This document shows, piece after piece, positions 9,141 to 16,718 of a stretch of 64,000 nucleotides of DNA. The position numbers and the translations under genes are program-made. Each line of letters begins with the position of its first letter. The stretch's first letter is position 1. The notes below the pieces were generated by a model. That model was given only the letters and a program-made list of their open reading frames with translations. It did no database searches and was not told where the DNA came from. The DNA comes from Nitrospira sp. (GTDB taxonomy: Bacteria > Nitrospirota > Nitrospiria > Nitrospirales > Nitrospiraceae), in the NCBI GenBank assembly GCA_018242725.1, contig JAFEBI010000004.1:248001-312000 (forward strand), written 5' to 3'.

Positions 9141-10949
9141 ATGGCCGCCTCATCGGATTTACAATCAAAACTCGCCCATCTTCCCGAGAGTCCCGGTTGT
9201 TATCTGTTCAAGAACGAGCACCGAGAGATCATTTACATCGGGAAAGCCGCAGTACTCGCCGACCGTGTCCGATCGTATTTCCAGAAGAGTGCCGACCACA
9301 GCCCCAAGACCAGCTTGCTCGTCACTCAGGTGGCCGATCTGGAAACGATGGTGACTCGATCCGAGCTCGAAGCGCTGATTCTTGAGAGCAACCTCGTCAA
9401 GCGCCACAAACCCCGCTTCAACGTCGTGTTGCGGGACGACAAGCAGTATCCTTACGTGCGGCTGCCGATCAAGGATGATTTTCCTCGACTGTCGATCGTG
9501 CGCCGCGTGCAAAAGGACGGGGCGCTCTACTATGGTCCCTATACTCCAGCGAACGCCCTACGAGAGACCTTAAAAGTCATCAAGCACGTCTTCCCGCTCG
9601 CCACCTGCGCGATCGATATCGACGGAACGGCCGATCGCGCCTGTATCGAGTTTGAAATCAAACGATGCATGGCGCCTTGTACAGGGAATCAGTCGAAAGC
9701 CGACTATCATCAGATCGTCAAACAGGTCCGTCAGTTTCTGGAAGGCCGAGACCACGAATTGCTGGATGGTCTTCGGACTCGGATGGAGGCCGCAGCAGAC
9801 CGGGAGGAATTTGAGGAAGCCGCACGGTTACGGGATCGTCTCTTTAAGATCGAACGGATGCTGGAGAAGCAACGGATCACGCAAACCTCAGCCGCTGATC
9901 AAGATGTGATCGGCTTATCCAGACAAGGCACCGCCGTCGATCTCCAGATTCTATTCGTGCGTGGCGGCTTGCTGATCGGGCGGAAAGATTTCTTCTGGCC
10001 TGAGTCGGCTGATGCCTCGGACGAGGAGCTTGTTCGCTCAGCCATCGAGCAATTCTATAACAAGGATGGGCAACCACCGAGAGAACTTCTCATCCCCACC
10101 GACCTCGAAGACACGGCACTGATTCAACAATGGCTTTCCGAGAAGCGAGGCGATTCGGTTCGTGTCTGCTCGCCAGAGCGAGGCACCAAGCATCAACTCG
10201 TCCTCTTAGCCGAGGAGAATGCGGCTGCGGCTGTGGCCAACCACTTACGTGACGAAGAACTTGACCGACAAGCCGGTGAAGAACTGAAGCGGATGCTACG
10301 ACTCGATCAGGCTCCGCGCCGCATTGAAGGATTCGACATTTCCAATACCATGGGCAACCAATCGGTCGCATCGATGGTCGTCTGGGAAGACGGTCAGATG
10401 AAGAAAGCGGACTATCGGCGGTTCAAGATCCAAACCGTCGTAGGCGCCAATGATTTTGCCAGTATGAAGGAAGTAGTCACACGACGATATGGGCTGGAAG
10501 AGAACCTGCCCCAACCCGATCTGATTCTGATCGACGGCGGGCTAGGACAACTGGCGGCAGCGCTCGAGGGGCTCAAAGCGGTTGGGCAACAGACCTTACC
10601 GATCCTCGGATTAGCCAAGGCCCGCGGGGAAAAGGAGGAGCGTGTTTTTCTGGCAGGGAGGAAAAATCCTATTGCCCTCAAACCGCAATCTCCTTCCACC
10701 CACCTGCTCCAACGCATCCGGGATGAGGCCCATCGCTTTGCGATCACCTTCCATCGAAAGCTGCGCGGCAAAGCGCTGGTCAGCTCCAAACTTGATCACG
10801 TCATCGGAATCGGTGAGATTCGTCGTAACCAGCTTTTGGAACGATTCGGGAGCCTCGATCAGTTGGCTTCAGTCAGCGACGAAGCTCTACGAGAGGCCGG
10901 ATTAAGTGTGGAAACAATTTTAAAGCTCCGTAGGGCCCTCGAAAAATAG
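9141..10949 (+). CDS. uvrC: Excinuclease ABC subunit C
   Basis: The 602-residue dual-incision nuclease of nucleotide excision repair, cutting 3' and 5' of lesions in complex with UvrB. Domains in order: GIY-YIG nuclease (about residues 12-95, SPGCYLF ... IIYIGKA), a Cys-rich segment (CIEFEIKRCMAPCTG), the UVR motif that binds UvrB (EFEEAARLRDRLFKIERML), the RNase H-like 5' nuclease (GFDISNTMGNQSVASMVV with its Asp; LILIDGGLGQL) and a C-terminal helix-hairpin-helix pair (VIGIGEIRRNQLLERFGS). Length is normal. The 5' region has a GGAGG about 10 nt before ATG. uvrA lies elsewhere in the window, as is usual for uvr genes. Confidence 0.97.
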   Translation: MAASSDLQSKLAHLPESPGCYLFKNEHREIIYIGKAAVLADRVRSYFQKSADHSPKTSLLVTQVADLETMVTRSELEALILESNLVKRHKPRFNVVLRDDKQYPYVRLPIKDDFPRLSIVRRVQKDGALYYGPYTPANALRETLKVIKHVFPLATCAIDIDGTADRACIEFEIKRCMAPCTGNQSKADYHQIVKQVRQFLEGRDHELLDGLRTRMEAAADREEFEEAARLRDRLFKIERMLEKQRITQTSAADQDVIGLSRQGTAVDLQILFVRGGLLIGRKDFFWPESADASDEELVRSAIEQFYNKDGQPPRELLIPTDLEDTALIQQWLSEKRGDSVRVCSPERGTKHQLVLLAEENAAAAVANHLRDEELDRQAGEELKRMLRLDQAPRRIEGFDISNTMGNQSVASMVVWEDGQMKKADYRRFKIQTVVGANDFASMKEVVTRRYGLEENLPQPDLILIDGGLGQLAAALEGLKAVGQQTLPILGLAKARGEKEERVFLAGRKNPIALKPQSPSTHLLQRIRDEAHRFAITFHRKLRGKALVSSKLDHVIGIGEIRRNQLLERFGSLDQLASVSDEALREAGLSVETILKLRRALEK

Positions 10950-10973
10950 CATTCGTCGCCCTCGAGCTTCCGC

Positions 10974-12341
10974 TTAGAACAGATACCTCAAGCTAAATGT
11001 CCCCAGATGTACGGAGGCGTGATACGACCCGTCCACGGTGGGATTTATATTACCGACGACTGTTCGTGACTCGTAGAACCACTCCTGATAGGCAAGATCA
11101 ACCCCTATTCCCTTTGGTGACAAAAGAGTTTCTCCACCGCATGGGATGAGGCCCAAAAATCGACCAGCGCCTTTACACAAGAAGCCCACGCCAACGGACA
11201 AGGTATGCGCCGGCAACGAAATCGTACCGGGGCTAAAAGTCCGATCGGGGATGGGGTCCTGCGTATAGGTATACCCTGATCGGACCGCGACCTCCCAATG
11301 CGGTAGCCAGTTCGACTTCAACCATCGATACTGGGTCCCCAACGCAATTACCGGTACATTCTCCCATTGCTGAGGTTGAGGAATCGTCGCCCCGTTAGAC
11401 AGACGAATATCAAGAGTCCTATTCTGACTCCATCCCACGTACTCGACATCGAGTTCCAGCTTCCACTCCCGTTCACTGGTGCGTACAGGCCAAACCGCTA
11501 CAGCTCCAGTAAATATTTGAGGTAGTACAAGATTGGTTGAGGCATCGGCTATTTTTGTTCCGTTAATCAACAAGGATCCGTCCAGGGGGACGACCGCCTG
11601 ACTGCGGTACACAAATCCAATGGAAACCATAGGCAACCCAGCACTATTTCTCAAGGGAGAATAGAGAGCACTCACGGTTACTCCCGCGCCGGTTCCTTTA
11701 CCATTGAATTCGACGGATGCCCCAGCTGGAATACCAAAGGCTCCAGAACTAATCTGTTTCTGCTCTGCATGCCCCTCTCCCAAAAAGCTGGCAAAGGTAT
11801 AAATGTCGGCGCTCACACCTACAGAGAAAGCATCGCTTACTTTGTACGCTATCGTGGGTTTGATATCGATTAATGGAAGAGCAGCGGAGGTTACCGCGGT
11901 GTTGAAGGGGCCGTCGACTGGATACCGATTGTTCGAACCAAATGGAGATGTCAGTCCCAGGCCGATGGTCACTGATGAGAGTTTCGTTCTAACGAGAGAC
12001 CCAAGATTCGCACTCCAATAAAAGTGACTAGGGGGGGGAGTAGAAACACTATCACCAAGATCACCGCGACTATCAATGCCTGTCAGCCCTTGAGACTTGA
12101 TCGAGCCACCCATGACGTTGGTTCCAAGATAGGCTTGAATGCCGGGGACCTGAATCAAACCTGCAGGATTAAAATGGATGGCGGAGGGATCATCTGCTTG
12201 AGCTGCGAATGCATTTCCCTGCCCTGTTGCCGCTGCCCCTTGAGGCTGGAACCTTATTGCCTGAGCCGACGCATTCTCCGCAATCAGTACGGCCCATAAG
12301 CAGAAGCACGCAGATCTATGAAAACAATTAGCCATATCCAT
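10974..12341 (-). CDS. FadL/TodX-type outer membrane transport protein (OMPP1 family)
   Basis: A 455-residue outer membrane beta-barrel of the FadL family, which carries long-chain fatty acids and other hydrophobic molecules across the outer membrane. It has a signal peptide (cleavage near ENASA-QAI), the FadL N-terminal hatch signature (AAATGQGNAFAAQADDPSAI then NPAGL) and a C-terminal aromatic residue (LRYLF) typical of barrel proteins. It is divergent from the luxR gene, sharing a 192-bp intergenic region with two 20-bp dyads. FadL proteins are known to take up long-chain acyl-homoserine lactones in Sinorhizobium, so a link with the neighbouring quorum-sensing genes is conceivable but unproven. 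Confidence 0.88.
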   Translation of the reverse strand: MDMANCFHRSACFCLWAVLIAENASAQAIRFQPQGAAATGQGNAFAAQADDPSAIHFNPAGLIQVPGIQAYLGTNVMGGSIKSQGLTGIDSRGDLGDSVSTPPPSHFYWSANLGSLVRTKLSSVTIGLGLTSPFGSNNRYPVDGPFNTAVTSAALPLIDIKPTIAYKVSDAFSVGVSADIYTFASFLGEGHAEQKQISSGAFGIPAGASVEFNGKGTGAGVTVSALYSPLRNSAGLPMVSIGFVYRSQAVVPLDGSLLINGTKIADASTNLVLPQIFTGAVAVWPVRTSEREWKLELDVEYVGWSQNRTLDIRLSNGATIPQPQQWENVPVIALGTQYRWLKSNWLPHWEVAVRSGYTYTQDPIPDRTFSPGTISLPAHTLSVGVGFLCKGAGRFLGLIPCGGETLLSPKGIGVDLAYQEWFYESRTVVGNINPTVDGSYHASVHLGTFSLRYLF

Positions 12342-12373
12342 TTCTTAAGTAGTGTCGGCATGATACCGAGCTA

Positions 12374-12393
12374 TTCCTGACCATGTCCAGGAA
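12374..12393. promoter_or_regulatory. 20-bp dyad between fadL-like gene and luxR
   Basis: TTCCTG and CAGGAA are perfect inverted arms separated by 8 bp, with the central four bases CATG also symmetric. It sits 33 bp upstream of the fadL-like start codon and is a candidate operator. Its CCTG-to-CAGG spacing is 8, not the 10 of the lux boxes at 14760 and 14953, so it is probably not the same site. Confidence 0.4.
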
Positions 12394-12425
12394 CCTTCTA
12401 ACTGCCTGTCAAGCATATCCGGTAG

Positions 12426-12445
12426 GGCCATTTCACCCTATGGCC
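12426..12445. promoter_or_regulatory. Second 20-bp dyad in the fadL-luxR intergenic region
   Basis: GGCCAT and ATGGCC form perfect 6-bp arms with an 8-bp spacer, the same 6-8-6 geometry as the dyad at 12374 but with a different sequence. A TATATT at 12487-12492 is a possible -10 for luxR downstream of it. No binding protein can be named. Confidence 0.35.
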
Positions 12446-12533
12446 ACTCTGTACTCAATCCTGTATCTTTACCGAGTCAAGGTTGTTATATTCCTAGCGT
12501 CATCTTGGATATCTTGAAATAGGATTACTCATC

Positions 12534-13328
12534 ATGACGACTGATATCCTTCCTTTTCCTGGTCATACCTTCGAAGGGGCCTCGAGAGCCGACCTACAGA
12601 ATCTACTTGAAATCATGCACTATACGGCGATGGCTGAGACCACGCAGGATGTCAAAGACATATTGGTCCGCACTAAGAAGTTTCTTCCGTTCGAACATCA
12701 GATTGGTGGCCTTGTTCGGTTGGGTGTAGATAGCACATTTGAGGGATTCTCGGATGTATTGAACGTAAGTTTTCCGCAGATTTGGCTCTTTCAGTATTGG
12801 AGAAACGGCTACGGAGAGGTCGACCCAGTTCTCCATGAATTGGTACGCTCCCAAAAGGCGCAAGTTTGGAACAAGGTGTATTCCAATGTAAAAACAGAAA
12901 AAGAAAAGATGTTCGTTGAAACCGCGGCATCGTTCGGACTCAGTCACGGAGTAACGGTCGGGTCACTGGATCCTTCCTGCAAGGTAGCTTCATTCTTCGC
13001 ATTCGCCGGAGGTGATCCAGCTGAGCATGCCCGGTATGTGGAACTGTTAGATTATGTCGGTCAACACCTCCATTTAGCCCTCGTAAGGTCTTCCTCAAAA
13101 ATTGCCTGTTCTACTGACCAGTGTGTGAACAAGCTTTCCCCAAAAGAAGTCACGATCTTGAATTGGATGAAAGTTGGAAAGACCAACTGGGAAATCGCAC
13201 AAATTACGGGGGGCACTGAACGTACCATTCGTTTTCATGTTGAGAGCATCTTCTCCAAGTTAAATGTCACGTCTCGGACTCAAGCCGTTGCCGTCGCAGT
13301 ACAACACGGACTTCCCAACTTGGCATAG
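12534..13328 (+). CDS. luxR: LuxR-family acyl-homoserine lactone receptor / transcriptional regulator
   Basis: A 264-residue quorum-sensing regulator. The N-terminal autoinducer-binding domain (about 20-165) carries W84, Y88, D97, P98 and W112, which reproduce exactly the spacing of TraR W57, Y61, D70, P71 and W85, the AHL pocket residues; G139 fits the conserved Gly. The C-terminal GerE helix-turn-helix (about 185-250) has LSPKEVTILNWMKVGKTNWE and the RTIRFHVESIFSKLNV recognition helix. It faces a convergent luxI and is divergent from a FadL-like gene. When bound to AHL, such proteins usually dimerise on 20-bp lux boxes; matching sites occur at 14760 and 14953. The intact pocket argues against a signal-independent solo. 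Confidence 0.92.
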   Translation: MTTDILPFPGHTFEGASRADLQNLLEIMHYTAMAETTQDVKDILVRTKKFLPFEHQIGGLVRLGVDSTFEGFSDVLNVSFPQIWLFQYWRNGYGEVDPVLHELVRSQKAQVWNKVYSNVKTEKEKMFVETAASFGLSHGVTVGSLDPSCKVASFFAFAGGDPAEHARYVELLDYVGQHLHLALVRSSSKIACSTDQCVNKLSPKEVTILNWMKVGKTNWEIAQITGGTERTIRFHVESIFSKLNVTSRTQAVAVAVQHGLPNLA

Positions 13329-13349
13329 ATGATGTGCGTAATCATCTAT
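13325..13349 (+). terminator. Hairpin at the end of luxR (possible terminator)
   Basis: ATAGATGAT and ATCATCTAT form a perfect 9-bp stem with a 7-nt loop, starting at the luxR stop codon. A short T run (GATTTTATC) follows about 8 nt later, so it is an imperfect intrinsic terminator or an mRNA-stabilising hairpin. Confidence 0.4.
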
Positions 13350-13891
13350 ACAGACCGATTTTATCGTTCGAACTCTTACCTCGCACACCACTAACTGTAT
13401 TTACATCAAGACTCAATTTCCTGACGAATCAGGCGTTCCCCTATTGCCGCCTACCTACCAGTCAGTCCACAGCTCTCCGCCACAGAACCAGCTTTGGATG
13501 AGCACGGATGAACAGCTAGTGATTTGCATCCATCTAAATCGCTTCTGTCTCAAATAGGTTCCCATGCCTTTACAAGCCTGGACTTTAATTGATTGCGAGC
13601 GAGACTCATCCTGCTCCTGCGGAGCCTTGCTCTCACTCCCACTTGATTAGAAACCGCGCCTCAATCTCTACCCTCTGTTCCTCGTATATCTGTCATCACC
13701 GCTTCATCAAGTGGCATCATGCTACGCTTCGCCGGCCGAATGATGTGCTGGTAGGTTTGCCTTACACAGTTGGCTCCGTTCCGTACACCCTAAGCCCTCC
13801 GGTCTGTCCTACCCCAGAAGGCACCAGAGAAAATTATCCCCATGGCGATTGATTCATTACTGGGATATCATCTCAACGGCTCGGGTTTCAT
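13350..13891. other. Gene-free stretch between convergent luxR and luxI
   Basis: About 540 bp with no convincing coding sequence: open frames are short, lack ribosome binding sites and have no recognisable protein pattern. No tRNA or clear riboswitch is seen. It may hold untranslated 3' ends or a small RNA, but nothing positive supports this. Confidence 0.4.
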
Positions 13892-14665
13892 TTAGGCACA
13901 CACTGGTATGTCTCTTTGCGCCCTGCTTAATACGCCTACGCCAGGTAACACCGGAAAACTTGGTTCCGACTCTTTATATCCAGCAACTTTTCGCTTTACA
14001 GTGTTTCCTCCTGTCGTGGTAACAGTCGACATCCATTCCATTACCCGAGGACGTTTCCTGCCAAGAACCTTTTCGCATCGTACGATGTCCATGACGGCCG
14101 CGATTGATAGTGCACCCGCAGGAGGAAGTGCCACAGGAGGGCCTAGCGGGTCACAGGCGATAGCCATAGCGTTGAGTACTCGAAAGAACCGGTAGTCAAC
14201 TTCCATATAAAGAAATCGAACATCATGTGCCAAGGCCCAATGGTATATTCCTTTTACGAGGGTAAGTAAGAGTCGAGCAGATAACCCTTTGTCCTTAATG
14301 TCAGGATTGATAGCCAGCCTGGTAATCTCCGCTGTATCGCGTTCCTTCCTAAGAATATGACTCGATGGCAGCAACATACGCAGGTCTTGTTCAAGCATAA
14401 AGAGCCCGGTAGCAGGTAGTAGTCTCGCCATTCCATGGAGTGTACCGCTGGAGTCGAGAAGTCCAATCGATGTACCCCACAGGTCATACATGTCCATTTC
14501 CTGCCCATCATCTGTTGGTGGGACCCACCGCAGCGCTTCGGCAAAAACCTTATGCCGTAGCCGGTAAGCTTGAGTGAACTCGGCCTCCCCTTGAAGCGTC
14601 TTAACTAAAAACTCACCTTCGGAAAATGTGATTCCCTTCGCCTCTGCTACGGTTGAAGCATGCAT
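13892..14665 (-). CDS. luxI: LuxI-family acyl-homoserine lactone synthase
   Basis: A 257-residue autoinducer synthase that would join an acyl chain from acyl-ACP to S-adenosylmethionine and lactonise it. Conserved LuxI residues are visible: R37 and F41 (RLRHKVF), W47, D58 and D61 in the acidic stretch after PPTDDGQ, R81 (MARLLP), E113 and R116 (EITRLAI). The ATG at 14665 is preferred because a strong AAGGAGGT lies at 14670-14677; longer starts at 14758/14761 would overlap the lux box. It is longer than the usual 190-230 residues because of a C-terminal extension of low similarity. The ORF is convergent with luxR. A lux-box-like palindrome 95 bp upstream suggests positive feedback. The acyl chain length cannot be read from sequence. 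Confidence 0.92.
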   Translation of the reverse strand: MHASTVAEAKGITFSEGEFLVKTLQGEAEFTQAYRLRHKVFAEALRWVPPTDDGQEMDMYDLWGTSIGLLDSSGTLHGMARLLPATGLFMLEQDLRMLLPSSHILRKERDTAEITRLAINPDIKDKGLSARLLLTLVKGIYHWALAHDVRFLYMEVDYRFFRVLNAMAIACDPLGPPVALPPAGALSIAAVMDIVRCEKVLGRKRPRVMEWMSTVTTTGGNTVKRKVAGYKESEPSFPVLPGVGVLSRAQRDIPVCA

Positions 14666-14669
14666 AGCT

Positions 14670-14677
14670 ACCTCCTT
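14670..14677 (-). promoter_or_regulatory. Ribosome binding site that fixes the luxI start
   Basis: AAGGAGGT on the minus strand, 4 nt before the ATG at 14665. It is an almost perfect anti-16S match, far better than anything before the upstream ATG at 14758 or GTG at 14761. Confidence 0.8.
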
Positions 14678-14758
14678 AACGAATAGATTGATGTGGGAAC
14701 GAGTAAGACTGGTCGTCGAATGAAGGAGCGGGATGATTCCATCAGAGTTGGAATCCAT

Positions 14759-14808
14759 CACCTGGCGGACCCGCCAGGTGCGTTTCTGGTCACAAGCGCG
14801 TAGATACT
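14759..14808 (+). repeat. 50-bp promoter module, copy 1
   Basis: Direct repeat of 14952-15001, 44 of 50 positions identical. It comprises the lux-box-like palindrome, a spacer and a TAGATACT that would be a -10 on the plus strand, centred 34 bp from the palindrome centre, the spacing expected for a LuxR-activated class II promoter. Rightward transcription from here has no immediate ORF other than the kinase at 15061. Confidence 0.7.
14760..14779. promoter_or_regulatory. lux-box-like palindrome 1 (luxI-proximal)
   Basis: ACCTGGCGG and CCGCCAGGT form perfect 9-bp arms around an AC spacer (10-bp arms if 14759-14780 is counted). The outer ACCTG...CAGGT and overall length of 20 bp equal the classical Vibrio lux box (14 of 20 positions identical by my alignment). 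It lies 95 bp upstream of the luxI start and is the start of a 50-bp module repeated 193 bp further on. Being symmetric it could serve luxI on the left and a transcript going right. Confidence 0.75.
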
Positions 14809-14951
14809 AAAATGGCGACGACAGGATGTGACTTTGTGAGGAGTCAATCCGCAGTGAGGATGTTGTCACGAAATGATGGTCGATCTACTAGAGCCAATCG
14901 ACCTCTCTTAGAGGACACAATGGTAATGGTTCCTGCTCATTGGCCATGCCG

Positions 14952-15001
14952 CACCTGGCGGAGTCGCCAGGTGCATTCCTGGTCATAAGCGCGTAGGTAC
15001 T
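14952..15001 (+). repeat. 50-bp promoter module, copy 2
   Basis: Direct repeat of 14759-14808 in the same orientation. The substitutions fall mostly in the palindrome centre and the spacer, while the outer palindrome arms and the TAGRTACT element are kept. It precedes the histidine kinase start by about 60 bp. Confidence 0.7.
14953..14972 (+). promoter_or_regulatory. lux-box-like palindrome 2 (upstream of histidine kinase)
   Basis: ACCTGGCG and CGCCAGGT form perfect 8-bp arms around GAGT; counting flanking bases the arms are 10 bp (14951-14974). A TAGGTA at 14994-14999 is a plausible -10 with its centre 34 bp from the palindrome centre. This makes the kinase/regulator pair at 15061-16541 a predicted target of the LuxR protein. 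Confidence 0.72.
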
Positions 15002-15060
15002 TAGTACACCATACTGTATCGTTCACCTTTGTGAATAAAACCTGAAAGGAAGGTGGGAGC

Positions 15061-15864
15061 GTGACAGAAGGTAAGGCCCGATTTCAATTACTAGATGGGG
15101 GAATGCGGTCAATTTCGGCGATCTCAATTCCACAGTCGGTACGGCCTCCGAAAGAATCGCTCAATATCTATCACTTGAAGCCTTGTGCAGGTGAATTAAC
15201 AACCGCATTTAAAGCGACTGAAAACCGCTTGAGCAAGCTCCTGGAAGACCGAATCCGTATCGGTCGCGATCTACATGACTCCGTATTGCAATCGTTATAT
15301 GCGCTAGGCTTGAGCATTGAAACAGCACGGCGGACTCGAAACCATCACACGCCAGAAGCAACAGAGACTAACGTCCGCATGATCCAACAGATCAATCAAC
15401 TCATTCATGAAGTCCGTGGGATGATTCGCGAGCTAGAGTCGGGAACTGTTCAGGAGTTTGACTTATCCACAGAACTGTCAGCTTTGTGTATGACCTACGA
15501 ACAAACAGGGCGCATGCAGGTAAAGCTCGATATCCAGCGTACTGCACTTGAGGTTCTCACGAACGAGGAAGAACGGGAAATCTTGAATATTGTACGTGAA
15601 GCTCTTAGTAATTGTGCCCGCCACGCCAACGCAACGCAGGCGACCGTCTCCATCCGTATGCGAGATATGAAAATTCGGGTGAGCATCAATGACGACGGAA
15701 TCGGATTTTCGTCGATAGTTGGGCAACCACGAGGATATGGGCTTGCCAATATGGAAGCTCGGACGAAACGACTGGGTGGAGTTTTTCGCGTCCTAGCCAA
15801 GACCGGAAAAGGCACGCAGATCATGGCAGAATTTTCAATGGAACCCTTACTGACATCCATATGA
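15061..15864 (+). CDS. Sensor histidine kinase, NarL/DesK class (HisKA_3), no obvious sensor domain
   Basis: A 267-residue soluble kinase. The HisKA_3 dimerisation/phosphoacceptor segment has RIGRDLHDSVLQSLYALGLS with phosphoacceptor His72; the HATPase_c domain shows an N-box (REALSNCARHAN), G1 (NDDGIGF) and G2 (GYGLANMEAR). The first 50 residues are not a known sensor and no membrane helix is visible, so input may come from another protein or simply from expression level. GTG start with a good ribosome binding site (GGAAGGTGGGAG). It overlaps the response regulator by 4 bp. The lux-box-like module just upstream suggests quorum control. Confidence 0.9.
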   Translation: MTEGKARFQLLDGGMRSISAISIPQSVRPPKESLNIYHLKPCAGELTTAFKATENRLSKLLEDRIRIGRDLHDSVLQSLYALGLSIETARRTRNHHTPEATETNVRMIQQINQLIHEVRGMIRELESGTVQEFDLSTELSALCMTYEQTGRMQVKLDIQRTALEVLTNEEEREILNIVREALSNCARHANATQATVSIRMRDMKIRVSINDDGIGFSSIVGQPRGYGLANMEARTKRLGGVFRVLAKTGKGTQIMAEFSMEPLLTSI

Positions 15865-16541
15865 AACACCCACAAACCAGCATTGTGCTCGTCGACGATC
15901 ATGAAATGGTCCGCCGAGGGCTGCGTGCCCTGCTTCATCTTGAAGCAGATCTTGCAATTGCGGGCGAGGCAGCAACCGTCGCCAGCGGTGTGGAGCTCGT
16001 CGAGCGACTGATGCCTCAGATGGTCTTGCTGGATGCAAAACTTCCCGACGCGTCGGTCACTGAAGCCATCCGCCGGTTGCTGGCCGTTTCACCAAAACTC
16101 CGAATTCTTATTCTCACCAGTTACGCTGAAGATACGACCGTCATGGCTGCCGTCCAGAACGGCGCCCATGGCTATGTACTCAAAGACGTTCGTATGGACG
16201 ACTTGATTCGAGCCATTCGCACGGTCGCCTCAGGTCAGGGCTATCTTGATCCCCGAGTGACACAGCAAGCGCTGCATTGGATTCGGACCAGTTCGCACCT
16301 GGGAGTCACGTCACAAGGAGTCTCTCGACTTTCTCCGCAGGAACGCTTAATCTTGCCGCTCTTGGCAGAAGGTAAAACCAATAAGGAAATTGCCGTCCAA
16401 CTACGCTTGAGCGACAAGACCATCAAGAACTATCTGGCCAATATTTTTGACAAGCTCCATGTGAAACGACGTACCGAAGCTGTGGCCTGGTTCATGAAGG
16501 AATCTCGTATGTCTAGTGCGAACCAAAGTCCGAAACTCTGA
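15861..16541 (+). CDS. NarL/FixJ-family response regulator
   Basis: A 226-residue two-domain regulator. The receiver domain (1-125) has acidic pocket residues DD12-13, phosphoacceptor Asp58 (VLLDAKLPD), Thr/Ser in ILTSYAED and Lys in YVLKDV. The LuxR-type helix-turn-helix (about 155-215) has LSPQERLILPLLAEGKTNKE and SDKTIKNYLANIFDKLHV. The start overlaps the kinase stop (ATGA), so this is the cognate partner. It is a close relative of the regulator at 19423, suggesting duplication of the kinase-regulator unit. Target genes are unknown. Confidence 0.92.
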   Translation: MKHPQTSIVLVDDHEMVRRGLRALLHLEADLAIAGEAATVASGVELVERLMPQMVLLDAKLPDASVTEAIRRLLAVSPKLRILILTSYAEDTTVMAAVQNGAHGYVLKDVRMDDLIRAIRTVASGQGYLDPRVTQQALHWIRTSSHLGVTSQGVSRLSPQERLILPLLAEGKTNKEIAVQLRLSDKTIKNYLANIFDKLHVKRRTEAVAWFMKESRMSSANQSPKL

Positions 16542-16718
16542 CGCTCCTGTAACCGCCACAGTTATCTTGTTCACCTTCTCATGCCGCCCCCTCGGCCGCC
16601 ATCCCCCTCTGGTTTTGTCAGACCACCAGGTTCTATACTATTCATCGCTTTTTCAGATCATTGATTGCAACGATACTGGTATCAACACTTTGTTTAGACC
16701 GTCCAGAGGTTTCCGTTC

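Noticed and set aside
12374-12393. Dyad upstream of luxR taken as a third lux box
   Set aside because: CCTG-to-CAGG spacing is 8 rather than 10 and the inner bases differ; kept only as a generic operator candidate.
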